NCBI RefSeq assembly: GCF_900101845.1
Contig: NZ_FNAM01000015.1
Coordinates: forward strand, 56,790-120,789
Length of the DNA stretch: 64,000 bases
Origin: Sporomusa acidovorans
GTDB lineage: Bacteria > Bacillota > Negativicutes > Sporomusales > Sporomusaceae
Direction: 5' to 3'
Part shown: positions 48,817-57,403 of the stretch, in pieces
Numbering within the stretch: position 1 is the first letter of the stretch
Layout of the letters: every line of letters starts with the position of its first letter
Program-made: the position numbers and the translations under genes
The notes under the pieces: generated by a model
What the model saw: the letters and a program-made list of their open reading frames with translations, nothing else
Told to the model about the DNA's origin: nothing
Databases searched by the model: none

Positions 48817-48924
48817 TTGCAGGCACAGGCGGGTGATGTATTGACAACGCTCCACCACTGGCGTTTGACTTGTGCTTTTGCCAACACACCACCTACCTGC
48901 AAAACTTTAATACGTTGTATATAG
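48817..48924 (+). repeat. Interspersed repeat R2, copy 2
   Basis: It matches copy 1 at 42321 over the full length with few changes, including GGCGGGTGATGTATTGACAA and the AACACACCAC right arm, and ends in ACGTTGTATATAG. Confidence 0.85.
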
Positions 48925-49032
48925 ATTCTTTTGGCGGCGACAATTCATGAGCAACAGGAAAAAGCGAGTGATAAATTTATTGGCTATAACCGATAATAGT
49001 CTTAAAATAACTTCAAATGCAGGAGAATGGAT

Positions 49033-50076
49033 ATGACTGAAAAGCCATTTGACAGTGTGAAAATTGAAGCCGTGCGGCGTTCTGATTTAGAACAACTGGA
49101 AGATTTATTTATTACAGCCTTTGCAAAAGAATATGATATTCAACAAATTAAACGCCGAATTCACCGCGCCCGTCAATTTTATTATCTTTTGTACCCGTTA
49201 AGCAGATTTTCTCTATGGGTAAGAAACCATTTCCATGTGTATGGGGTAAAAGTTGCCGGACAGTTAGCCGGGTTTGTCCAGATTTCCTATCCAAACTCCA
49301 CACAACTGCATATTGATTATATCGCCTTTGCCGAGCAATACCGGGGGAAGGGATTGGGCAGCTGGGTTTTAACAAAGCTGCTGAATAATGTTAATCATCT
49401 TGATGTTATTCTTGAGGTTTTATCAGACAGTCCGGCGTATTATTTTTATAAACGGTTAGGCTTTAAGCAGATAACGGAAATACTGCATTATGGACTGTCG
49501 CTAACGGAAGCTTATCATGTATTGCCGGCGCCGCCCGATGGGTTGGCAGGGTTTCGAAAACTTGAAAAAAAAGACAGGGAACAACTTTATCTGTTGCATA
49601 AAAATTCAGTTCCTCACCATTTGCGGCAAATCATGGGGATAAACTATGGCGATTTTAATCGCGGTATGCTGATCAGGAAATTAGACTGGGCAAAAAACTA
49701 CTTGATGCGTAAGCAAAAAATGGAGTATGTTGTGGAGCGCCAAGGAAAAATAGTTGCCTTATTGACAATCAACAGTTACCTGAAAGCAAACAATCATGTA
49801 CTTACGTTAATGATTCACCGTGATTATGAATACCTCCGCGCCGCCCTCATCAGCAAAGCCGTCGGCCTGATTAGAAAAAAACATAGGCGCGGGATGATCA
49901 GTATGACCATATATAGTGATCATCCCGCCAAACAGGAAACTATGGAACACGTTGGTTTTCGGAAAGACTCGGCGTACAGTCTGATGATTCGTCCGTCGCC
50001 TGCAAGACATAAAGAGTCGATTAGGGGTATGCCGCGCCAAGCACGAGAGCGGCAATCCGTAATAAGGAAACATTAA
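49033..50076 (+). CDS. GNAT acetyltransferase with tandem domains
   Basis: The 347-residue protein has an N-terminal GNAT domain with the acetyl-CoA motif FAEQYRGKGLGSWVLTKLL and a typical YFYKRLGFK ending. A second, divergent GNAT-like half follows (about residues 165-320, ending TMEHVGFRKDSAY). The ATG at 49033 is chosen because AGGAGA lies 6 bases upstream; the ATG at 49027 directly abuts that site. The C-terminal tail is very basic. Substrate unknown. It stands alone, followed by repeat R1. Confidence 0.85.
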   Translation: MTEKPFDSVKIEAVRRSDLEQLEDLFITAFAKEYDIQQIKRRIHRARQFYYLLYPLSRFSLWVRNHFHVYGVKVAGQLAGFVQISYPNSTQLHIDYIAFAEQYRGKGLGSWVLTKLLNNVNHLDVILEVLSDSPAYYFYKRLGFKQITEILHYGLSLTEAYHVLPAPPDGLAGFRKLEKKDREQLYLLHKNSVPHHLRQIMGINYGDFNRGMLIRKLDWAKNYLMRKQKMEYVVERQGKIVALLTINSYLKANNHVLTLMIHRDYEYLRAALISKAVGLIRKKHRRGMISMTIYSDHPAKQETMEHVGFRKDSAYSLMIRPSPARHKESIRGMPRQARERQSVIRKH

Positions 50077-50130
50077 TAGGATATTTTAGGCCAGAGGAGT
50101 AGGTGTTTTGTAAAGAGTGTCAAATATATT

Positions 50131-50293
50131 AGTGGAGCGTCTACGTTGAAAGCGTAAAAAAATTCGCGGGAATTTTTTCGCAAGGCGAGGCGGAGGAGGT
50201 GCGCATATCGGGAATATGTAAACCGACGACAACGAAGCATTGCGGAAAAAGGCCCGCGAAGTAATTATGATTTCAGCGTAGACGCTCCACTAG
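50131..50293. repeat. Interspersed repeat R1, copy 3 (inverted)
   Basis: This is a near-complete reverse-complement match to copy 1 at 1098-1262. The 22-base ends TAGTGGAGCGTCTACG-TGAAA are inverted with one mismatch, and the core (50186-50236) is shared by all three copies. It ends 2 bases before a TATAAT box, directly upstream of the next gene. Confidence 0.88.
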
Positions 50294-50328
50294 GTATAAT
50301 ATCCAAAAACAGTTAAGGGGAGTTCGCC

Positions 50329-50796
50329 ATGTTTAAAAATATGAGACGTACTGATCGACAGAGTACTAAGGAATTCGCTGTTAAATTATTGGAAACCGGC
50401 GAATATGGCATATTGTCAACCGCAGATCCGGAAGGCCTGCCTTATGGTGTTCCTGTAAGCTATGTGTATAAAGATGATTGCCTTTATTTTCATAGTGCTA
50501 CAGAAGGCCATAAGTTAGACAATATAACCACTAACCACAAGGTTTCTTTTTGTGTTGTCGGCGCAAAAAAGTTACTGCCCGAAAAATTTACGACAAGCTA
50601 TGAAAGTGTCATTGCTTTTGGACAGACCAAAGAGATAACAGGGCAGGAAAAAAAGGAAGCTTTGCTTGCGCTGGTCGCCAAGTACTCACCTGAGTTTATG
50701 GAAAAAGGGAAAGCCTATATTGAAAAAAGCGGTGACAACACAACGGTAATAAAAGTTGCGATAGAGCAAATAACCGGCAAGGTACGGCCGCAATAA
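50329..50796 (+). CDS. Pyridoxamine 5'-phosphate oxidase-like flavin protein (NimA-like)
   Basis: The 155-residue protein has the flavin-binding split-barrel fold of NimA and related proteins: EYGILSTADPEGLPYGVPVS, then LYFHSATEGHKLDNI and VSFCVVG. Members bind FMN or heme and may reduce nitroaromatics; the substrate here is not known. AAGGGGAG precedes the ATG. A -10 TATAAT at 50295 lies immediately after R1 copy 3. The aldolase gene begins 12 bases downstream, making a two-gene operon. Confidence 0.88.
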   Translation: MFKNMRRTDRQSTKEFAVKLLETGEYGILSTADPEGLPYGVPVSYVYKDDCLYFHSATEGHKLDNITTNHKVSFCVVGAKKLLPEKFTTSYESVIAFGQTKEITGQEKKEALLALVAKYSPEFMEKGKAYIEKSGDNTTVIKVAIEQITGKVRPQ

Positions 50797-50808
50797 GGAG
50801 CCAGCATT

Positions 50809-51522
50809 ATGACAGAGAGTGACTTGAGACAGCAAATATGCCTTATCGGCCAGCGCATGTATGACAGCGGTTTCGTTGCAGCAAATGATGGGAATATCAG
50901 TGTTAAACTGGATGATAACGAAATACTGACTACCCCGACTGGGGTAAGTAAAGGTTTTATGACCCCGGAAATGCTGCTAAAGGTAAATAGTGAAGGAAGC
51001 GTGCTAACTGAAGCCGGTTCATGGCGGCCTTCCTCCGAACTTAAGATGCATCTGCGGGTCTACCAGGACCGTCCGGATGTTGGCGCTGTTGTTCATGCTC
51101 ATCCCCCTTACGCCACTACTTTCGCAGTTGCCCATATTCCCCTTAATAAGCCGCTGATCGCTGAGGCTGTTGTCAATCTTGGGTGTGTGCCTGTAGCTGA
51201 ATACGGAACTCCTTCCACTCAGGAAGTACCTGCTGCTGTGGCCCGTTATCTGGAACACTTTGATGCCGTATTATTAGCCAATCATGGCGCTTTAGCCTGG
51301 GGAGAAGATTTAGTTACCGCTTATCATAAACTGGAATCGGTAGAGTATTATGCTAAGCTGATGTTTTTATCAAAACAACTGGGTGAAGCACAGGAACTTT
51401 CGGAATCACAATTTGAAACCCTGTTGAAAATAAGGGAAAAGATGGGCTTGACCGGACGGCATCCCGGCAAGTGCCGGGATGTTGAGTGTGATTTTCCGTG
51501 TGCTAGAAAGACGCGCTCATAA
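50809..51522 (+). CDS. Class II aldolase (fuculose-phosphate aldolase family)
   Basis: The 237-residue zinc enzyme cleaves ketose 1-phosphates to dihydroxyacetone phosphate and an aldehyde. NDGNISVKL near the N-terminus, the zinc histidines in VVHAHPPYATTF and the ANHGALAWG motif are complete. The C-terminal tail contains Cys residues (CRDVECDFPC), an extension not needed for catalysis. Candidate substrates are fuculose or rhamnulose 1-phosphate, or methylthioribulose 1-phosphate as in the DHAP shunt; the latter would suit the intact mtnA at 2.9 kb, but this is speculation. Confidence 0.88.
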   Translation: MTESDLRQQICLIGQRMYDSGFVAANDGNISVKLDDNEILTTPTGVSKGFMTPEMLLKVNSEGSVLTEAGSWRPSSELKMHLRVYQDRPDVGAVVHAHPPYATTFAVAHIPLNKPLIAEAVVNLGCVPVAEYGTPSTQEVPAAVARYLEHFDAVLLANHGALAWGEDLVTAYHKLESVEYYAKLMFLSKQLGEAQELSESQFETLLKIREKMGLTGRHPGKCRDVECDFPCARKTRS

Positions 51523-51577
51523 AGAGTTCTCTCCTCTTATAAGATTAATCTTTTTACGATAAACAGGAGGAATTATT

Positions 51578-52840
51578 GTGCCAGAATCCTGCTTCGATCT
51601 TAGCAAGCTATTGCTTTACCGTAATTTATTACAGGATGATTTGATTACCCGGCTGCAGTCTCTTGAGAAAGCTGAAGATCAGTACGAACTTGCTTCCAGG
51701 CTTATCGTATGGGCGGAAAAAGCCGGCATAACGGGCAGTATTGCGGAAAACTATGTATTGTATCAAATCGGCTGTGACGAAAATGTCTATAGCAGTACCA
51801 ACGAAAAAAATGGCGGTCAGCCGGGACACAGCCTGCTCAGGGCAGCCATTCATGATATCGCCATCTTGAAAACGCTATTAAATAGTGGACTTTCCCAGCG
51901 CTTTTGCGATGAACTTAAGCCCATGTTACTTGATTATCAGCCGGCTCGTGGGCCTAAAAGCAATAGCGCCGGTCGGTTTTATAATCTGGAGGTTTTAAGA
52001 GATTTGTTTTTTGATGTGACCCAAAAACATACACCGGAAGAGATCGCGTTAGCCCTTGGCCGGTATTACGATCACTATGGCTGCGGTAATTTAACTGGTT
52101 ATGCAGCATTTACATGGGACGCAGGACGGCGGCAAATCAGTGGAATTGAACATTCCGACCCTGTGCAACTGCAGGATATTATCGGCTATGAATATCAGAA
52201 GGCTGAACTTGTGCGCAATACCGAAGCATTTATCCAGGGGAAACCTGCTAATAACGTACTTCTTGTCGGCGCCAGGGGAACGGGTAAATCGTCTTCCGTT
52301 AAAGCCATTGTCAATGCTTACTATGACCAAGGTCTAAGATTGATGGAAATCGCTAAAACTGACTTTAAGCATATTCCTGAAATTATGGCGGCATTGCGGG
52401 AGTATGGAAAGAAGTTTATTCTTTTTATGGATGATTTATCCTTCGAGGAATTTGAAGCAGAATATAAAATATTGAAATCTCTGATTGACGGCGGCATGGC
52501 GGTGTGCCCTGATAATGTTTTAATTTATGCTACATCCAACAGAAGAAATTTGATAAAAGAAACCTGGGAGGAGCGCAGCGGCAACGAATTGCATCGTCAG
52601 GATACACTGAATGAAAAGGTGTCGCTGGCCGACCGCTTTGGTATCACGCTATTTTATACGCTGCCCAACCAGGAGGAATATTTCCATATCATTGCAGACA
52701 TCGCCCGTAAAAGCAATATATCCCTTAGCCCGGCTGAACTGAAGGAGGCGGCTTTGCGTTGGGAGATGTCTCACTCCGGCCGTTCGGGACGGAGTGCCAA
52801 GCAATTAGTTGATTACTTGGCAGGGAAAATGGCAAATTAA
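51578..52840 (+). CDS. DUF815 family ATPase
   Basis: The 420-residue protein has an N-terminal helical region and an AAA-like ATPase domain. Walker A is VGARGTGKSSSVKA (about residues 226-239), the Walker B-like segment is KFILFMDDLSFEEF, and IYATSNRRNLIKETW follows. These mark the DUF815 family, of unknown function. The GTG at 51578 follows AGGAGG. hrpB begins 25 bases later with its own ribosome site, so they are probably co-transcribed. Confidence 0.88.
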   Translation: MPESCFDLSKLLLYRNLLQDDLITRLQSLEKAEDQYELASRLIVWAEKAGITGSIAENYVLYQIGCDENVYSSTNEKNGGQPGHSLLRAAIHDIAILKTLLNSGLSQRFCDELKPMLLDYQPARGPKSNSAGRFYNLEVLRDLFFDVTQKHTPEEIALALGRYYDHYGCGNLTGYAAFTWDAGRRQISGIEHSDPVQLQDIIGYEYQKAELVRNTEAFIQGKPANNVLLVGARGTGKSSSVKAIVNAYYDQGLRLMEIAKTDFKHIPEIMAALREYGKKFILFMDDLSFEEFEAEYKILKSLIDGGMAVCPDNVLIYATSNRRNLIKETWEERSGNELHRQDTLNEKVSLADRFGITLFYTLPNQEEYFHIIADIARKSNISLSPAELKEAALRWEMSHSGRSGRSAKQLVDYLAGKMAN

Positions 52841-52865
52841 GTTTACTACTAGCAGGGAGTCTGAA

Positions 52866-55358
52866 ATGAATATCCTTCCTATTAATGAAATATTGCCTGA
52901 ACTTAAAAATGTACTTAATTCACAAAATGCCGTATTGGTTGCACCGCCAGGCTCCGGCAAGACAACGCGTATTCCGTTGGCTCTTATGGACGAGCCTTGG
53001 CTCAGGGGCCAGAAAATTATTATGCTGGAGCCACGGCGTTTGGCTGCCCGCGCTGCTGCCCGCTATATGGCGCAGCAACTGGGCGAACAAGTAGGAGAAA
53101 AGGTAGGCTACCGGGTCCGGTTTGATACCTGTATCAGTTCACAAACGCGAATTGAGGTAGTTACAGAGGGGATACTTACCCGTATGTTGCAAACAGACCA
53201 AGCTCTGAACGGAATAGGGCTGGTCATATTTGACGAGTTCCATGAGCGCAATATTCACGCGGATCTTGGCTTGGTTTTAGCTTTGGAAACACAGAGTTTT
53301 TTGCGGGAGGATCTGCGTTTGTTAGTGATGTCGGCTACCCTGTCTGCCGAGCCTGTGGCGGAACTTCTCGGCAATGCTCCGGTCATTGGCAGCAAAGGGC
53401 AAACATTTCCTGTTGAAACTCATTATCTTGAAAGACGTACGGCGGAAAATACGGAAACGATTGTAGTAGAGACCATTTTTCATGCACTTGCCAATCACGC
53501 TGGCGATATCTTAGTCTTTTTGCCTGGGGCCGGTGAAATCCGCCGTGTACAGGCCAGGCTCGTTGAAAAAGGCATCGCAGGCTTTGCGCACATTGCACCG
53601 CTTTATGCCGCTTTGCCGGCAAATGTGCAGGATGAGGCTATTTTGCCAAACGTAACCGGCGTACGTAAAGTGGTTTTGGCTACGTCGATTGCGGAGACCA
53701 GTCTTACTGTCGAAGGTATCAGAGTCGTAATTGACAGCGGGTTGATGCGGGTTCCGCATTACTTATTCCGTACCGGCCTAACTTCTCTGGAAACGGTCCG
53801 CGTGACTAAATCAGCCGCCGATCAGCGGCGAGGCCGGGCCGGCCGGTTAGGGCCGGGAATCTGCTACCGGCTTTGGACCAAGCAAGAACATTATTATCTT
53901 GAACCGGATACGGCACCGGAAATTCTATCCGCAGATTTGACTCCCCTGGCGCTGGAATTAGCAGCTTGGGGAATTGCCGATCCTAGCGAGGTGCATTGGC
54001 TTGACCAGCCGCCTGCCAGGACATTTTCGCAGGCAAGAGAATTGCTTGGCAAATTAGAGGCATTGGATAGTAACGGTCTGATTACCGGCCATGGACGGCA
54101 AATACTGCGGACAGGCCTGCAGCCGCGTTTGGCACATATGGTCCTCAGAGCGATGGAATTGGGATTGGGCGCGGTAGCCTGTGAACTTGCCGCTATTCTC
54201 AGTGAACGGGACTTTTTGCAGGCAGTGGATGTTGATTTGCGTCTTCGGCTGGCAGTGCTTCGCCAGCTTAACCCAAAAGATAATCAGGTTTGGCCGCCCG
54301 GTCAACAGCTTGATATTTCTTTGTGCCGGCGGATTTGCCGGGAAGCGGAGCGTCTTAAGCGAGAATTCGGCAATGTACCGGGTCAACCTAATGATATTGA
54401 ATGGTGCGGCTGCCTGCTGGCGTTTGCCTATCCTGACAGAATTGGTCAACGGCGGAGTAACGGCAAATTTTTACTGGAAAATGGACGGGGTGCTGTCTTG
54501 GTGGGGGATCAGCCATTAGCGCGGGCAAACTATATTGTAGCTCCCAATCTTGACGGGCAGGGCAGTGAAAGCCGTATTTTTCTTGCAGTGCCAATCGAAT
54601 TGGAACAATTGACAGACTACTTTAAACGGCAGATTTTTACTGAAGCCACAGTGTTTTGGGATGAGACAGCTCAATCGGTGCGCTCTAGGGTATATGAACG
54701 GTTGGGGGCGCTTATTATCAAAGAAAAACCTTGCTTGGCACCTGCGCCGGCGGCTGTTTTATCGGCGCTATTCAGCGGGATTGTACGGGAAGGATTGGCG
54801 ATATTGCCTTGGTCGCGGGCGGCACGGCAATTACGTCAGCGTTTACTGTTTATGCATTACTGGGAACAAGGATGGCCTGATGTTACGGATGAAGTTCTCC
54901 TTGGCACACTGGATACCTGGCTGGGGCCTTTCGCCTATGGTCTGACAAGCCGGAATGAATTAGAACAGTTAAATCTTGTTACAATATTGGAGTCGATGCT
55001 TAGCTGGGAGCAACGACAGGAGCTTGAAAGATATGCGCCGACTCATTTTATCGTTCCAAGTGGACAACGGCTCCCTATCGATTACAGTAACCCGGATTGT
55101 CCGGTATTGGCAGTTAAACTGCAGGAAATGTTTGGCCTGCAAGCAACACCCTGCATAGCCCGGGGGAAGGTCCCGCTGACTCTGCACCTTTTATCGCCGG
55201 CGCGGCGACCAGTGCAGGTTACACAGGACTTAGCCAGTTTTTGGCGAACTACTTATTTTGAGGTAAAAAAAGACTTAATGGGCAGGTATCCCAAACATTA
55301 CTGGCCTGAAGACCCCTTGGTTGCGATACCAACCAGCCGTGTTAGACCCCAAGGCTAG
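52866..55358 (+). CDS. hrpB: ATP-dependent helicase HrpB
   Basis: The 830-residue DExH-box helicase has APPGSGKTTRIPLAL (Walker A), FDEFHERN (DEFH box), VMSATLSAEPVAELL, and motif VI QRRGRAGRLGPGICYRLW. The HrpB-specific C-terminus ends KHYWPEDPLVAIPTSR. It is most likely an RNA helicase, though its biological role is poorly defined. GGGAG lies upstream of the ATG at 52866; the frame is open from 52809 inside the previous gene. Length matches the family. Confidence 0.94.
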   Translation: MNILPINEILPELKNVLNSQNAVLVAPPGSGKTTRIPLALMDEPWLRGQKIIMLEPRRLAARAAARYMAQQLGEQVGEKVGYRVRFDTCISSQTRIEVVTEGILTRMLQTDQALNGIGLVIFDEFHERNIHADLGLVLALETQSFLREDLRLLVMSATLSAEPVAELLGNAPVIGSKGQTFPVETHYLERRTAENTETIVVETIFHALANHAGDILVFLPGAGEIRRVQARLVEKGIAGFAHIAPLYAALPANVQDEAILPNVTGVRKVVLATSIAETSLTVEGIRVVIDSGLMRVPHYLFRTGLTSLETVRVTKSAADQRRGRAGRLGPGICYRLWTKQEHYYLEPDTAPEILSADLTPLALELAAWGIADPSEVHWLDQPPARTFSQARELLGKLEALDSNGLITGHGRQILRTGLQPRLAHMVLRAMELGLGAVACELAAILSERDFLQAVDVDLRLRLAVLRQLNPKDNQVWPPGQQLDISLCRRICREAERLKREFGNVPGQPNDIEWCGCLLAFAYPDRIGQRRSNGKFLLENGRGAVLVGDQPLARANYIVAPNLDGQGSESRIFLAVPIELEQLTDYFKRQIFTEATVFWDETAQSVRSRVYERLGALIIKEKPCLAPAPAAVLSALFSGIVREGLAILPWSRAARQLRQRLLFMHYWEQGWPDVTDEVLLGTLDTWLGPFAYGLTSRNELEQLNLVTILESMLSWEQRQELERYAPTHFIVPSGQRLPIDYSNPDCPVLAVKLQEMFGLQATPCIARGKVPLTLHLLSPARRPVQVTQDLASFWRTTYFEVKKDLMGRYPKHYWPEDPLVAIPTSRVRPQG

Positions 55359-55371
55359 CCGATCTATATAT

Positions 55372-55421
55372 TTCCAACACACCACCCGCCTGCAAAAATC
55401 TTTAGCACGTTGTGTATATCT
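55372..55421 (+). repeat. Interspersed repeat R2, partial copy 3
   Basis: Only the right half remains: TTCCAACACACCACCCGCCT followed by the AAATCTTTAGCACGTTGTGTATAT end. It lies just after hrpB. Confidence 0.75.
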
Positions 55422-55501
55422 GTATTTATATTTTTTTCTTTCTTTTATAGTTACCTGCGTAAAATGGCTAATCTATACGCAGAATAGTTGGAGCAGGGTG
55501 C

Positions 55502-55530
55502 TTGACATAAAGATAGCGGTATGATAGAAT
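55502..55530 (+). promoter_or_regulatory. Promoter of the second tRNA cluster
   Basis: TTGACA (55502-55507) and TAGAAT (55525-55530) are spaced by 17 bases, 26 bases before tRNA-His. Confidence 0.85.
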
Positions 55531-55556
55531 GAATTCTGTCGTAAGCGACAAGTGAT

Positions 55557-55633
55557 GGTGGCTGTGGTGAAGCGGTTAACACGCCGGATTGTGGCTCCGG
55601 TATTCGAGGGTTCGAGACCCTCCAGTCACCCCA
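55557..55633 (+). tRNA. tRNA-His (anticodon GTG)
   Basis: Acceptor GTGGCTG/CAGTCAC with the extra G at -1 facing C73, anticodon loop TTGTGGC giving GTG, and encoded CCA. Confidence 0.96.
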
Positions 55634-55647
55634 TATTTTTTTGACAC

Positions 55648-55723
55648 AGGGGCGTAGCCAAGTCGGTAAGGCAACGGACTTTGACTCCGTCATGCGTTGG
55701 TTCGAGTCCAGCCGCCCCTGCCA
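55648..55723 (+). tRNA. tRNA-Gln (anticodon TTG)
   Basis: Acceptor AGGGGCG/CGCCCCT, anticodon loop CTTTGAC giving TTG, T-loop TTCGAGT, and encoded CCA. Confidence 0.96.
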
Positions 55724-55844
55724 CCGATTTTACAAGGTAGCTACTAGCGTAGCTTTGAATTGTCTCCTGTTGCGTCTATGCTCAATGGGAATAATCCTCA
55801 ATATTGTAAAATGGTAGCATATAGTTTGTCTCCATTTAGACATC

Positions 55845-55920
55845 GACCTACTAGCTCAGTCGGTAGAGCACCTGACTTTTAATCAGGGTGTCCCGCGTTC
55901 GAGTCGCGGGTGGGTCACCA
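55845..55920 (+). tRNA. tRNA-Lys (anticodon TTT), copy 1
   Basis: Acceptor GACCTAC/GTGGGTC with one G-T pair, anticodon loop CTTTTAA giving TTT, and encoded CCA. It differs from copy 2 at a single acceptor base. Confidence 0.97.
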
Positions 55921-56067
55921 AAGAAGAAAAGCATGTTGCCGCTAGCCAATAGGTAATGCGGCAATATGTATGTTTCGCTCAAAGTGGCATTCCAATTGCA
56001 GTAGCCGGGTAGCAGGCTTTGAGAGTATCCGGTTAGCCGATGGCCAATATCTGTATACTATGCATAT

Positions 56068-56143
56068 GACCCACTAGCTCAGTCGGTAGAGCACCTGACT
56101 TTTAATCAGGGTGTCCCGCGTTCGAGTCGCGGGTGGGTCACCA
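56068..56143 (+). tRNA. tRNA-Lys (anticodon TTT), copy 2
   Basis: Same sequence as the preceding tRNA-Lys except C for T at the fifth acceptor base, making a perfect G-C pair. Encoded CCA present. Confidence 0.97.
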
Positions 56144-56157
56144 ATATTTGTATGCTT

Positions 56158-56185
56158 CTCAAATTATGTTTGAGGGCTTTTTTTA
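56158..56185 (+). terminator. Terminator of the second tRNA cluster
   Basis: CTCAAA and TTTGAG form a short stem followed by GGC and seven T residues. Confidence 0.75.
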
Positions 56186-56225
56186 TGGAATTACAAGCCC
56201 AGAATCCCGCTGATTCAATAATAAG

Positions 56226-56270
56226 AACAAAGCTAGAAGAGTTGCAATGTCAATTCTTCTAGCTTTGTTT
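56226..56270. terminator. Terminator after the Mrp-type ATPase gene
   Basis: AACAAAGCTAGAAGA pairs with TCTTCTAGCTTTGTT. The minus-strand reading follows the stop at 56320 and runs into a T-rich tract. Confidence 0.8.
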
Positions 56271-56319
56271 CTATATCACTCTATAAAACCATGAGGATGT
56301 CACTTGTTTGATTTTTTAA

Positions 56320-57135
56320 TTATGATAATTTTTGCAGTAATTGATTTACAATGCCTTGCATTTTTTCTTTGGTATGGCTGGTAAGTGAGTCAATGCTTTT
56401 CCCGGTATCACCGGCAATGACTACACCAGGATCAATTGGCAAGTCTCCTAGAAAGGAAAGTTGGTAAGCGGCTGCTGTTTTTTTGCCGCCGCCGTTTTTG
56501 AATATGGCATGCAGATTGCCACAGGTAGGGCAGACAAAACCACTCATATTTTCAATAAGGCCAAGAATCGGCATGTGGACTAATTGACAGAATTGAATAG
56601 ACTTACGCACATCCGCTAAGGCAATTTCTTGCGGCGTTGTTACAATGACAGCTTGGCAGCCGGTTACCGTTTGGGCTACGGTTAACGGTTCATCACCTGT
56701 TCCGGGCGGGCTGTCAATAATCAAAAAGTCAAGCGGGCCCCAGGCTACATCTGACAAAAATTGACGGATAATGCCGATCTTCACCGGACCTCGCCAAATA
56801 AGCGGAGCATCAGGCTGATCCAGTAAGCCTTGTATGGATACAACTTCTAGATGCTCATTGTATTGATACGGTAGAATCTGGTTGCCGTCGGTATTGAGTT
56901 TTAATCCGGTAAGACCTAGCAGTCCGGCAACGCTGGGACCATGCACATCTACATCGAGCAGACCGACTTTATAGCCCTGATTGCTTAAAAAAACCGCTAG
57001 GTTGGTTGCTACCGTACTTTTACCGACCCCACCCTTACCGCTCATGACTACGATTTTGTGTTTAACATTTTGCAAAAAATTATCGATTTTTTGACTTTGC
57101 ACTTCTAATTCTTGATTGCTACTGTGGCAAGCCAT
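56320..57135 (-). CDS. Mrp/NBP35-family iron-sulfur carrier ATPase
   Basis: The 271-residue P-loop ATPase has VVMSGKGGVGKSTVATNLAV (deviant Walker A, about residues 31-50) and DVDVHGPSVAGLLG. FLIIDSPPGTGDEP follows, and the metal-binding CxxC is in GFVCPTCGN (about 207-212). Such proteins bind and transfer 4Fe-4S clusters to client enzymes, here perhaps the many ferredoxin-type proteins. The N-terminus is short, without the DUF59 domain of longer Mrp proteins. AAAGGAGAT precedes the ATG. Confidence 0.93.
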   Translation of the reverse strand: MACHSSNQELEVQSQKIDNFLQNVKHKIVVMSGKGGVGKSTVATNLAVFLSNQGYKVGLLDVDVHGPSVAGLLGLTGLKLNTDGNQILPYQYNEHLEVVSIQGLLDQPDAPLIWRGPVKIGIIRQFLSDVAWGPLDFLIIDSPPGTGDEPLTVAQTVTGCQAVIVTTPQEIALADVRKSIQFCQLVHMPILGLIENMSGFVCPTCGNLHAIFKNGGGKKTAAAYQLSFLGDLPIDPGVVIAGDTGKSIDSLTSHTKEKMQGIVNQLLQKLS

Positions 57136-57343
57136 TTGTTAAATCCATCTCCTTTGGTATATTGTAACAAGTAATATAGATAGTTTCTTCTCTACCACGC
57201 CGACGAACTCCTGCAGGACTGTATAGTGTAATCGGTAAGCTAATATAAGGTGGATGTGCTGAAGGTTAATTTGAATACGGCATGGAAAGTTTCAGCGGAT
57301 GCAGGCAATCACAAAGGAAAATACTTATATCCTGATAGGGGTG

Positions 57344-57382
57344 CAGCGGAACGCAGCGTATACGGGCGGCTGCGTTCCGCTG
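57344..57382. repeat. 14-bp GC-rich inverted repeat
   Basis: CAGCGGAACGCAGC and its perfect complement flank an 11-base loop in the gap between two minus-strand genes. No T-run follows on the plus strand; it may help end the TDT transporter transcript. Confidence 0.6.
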
Positions 57383-57403
57383 AGGTCTCAATAGCTTGCT
57401 TTA

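Larger units (their letters stand above)
48645..49032. other. Intergenic region with hairpin RNA candidate and repeat R2
   Basis: No gene is supported. It contains a TATAAT box at 48678-48683, a long hairpin ending in T residues at 48701-48777 and the second R2 copy. GCAGGAGA at the right end serves the next gene. Confidence 0.6.

Noticed and set aside
55372..55421. CRISPR-like repeats among the R2 and R1 copies
   Set aside because: Copies are kilobases apart, lack regular spacers, and no cas gene is present.
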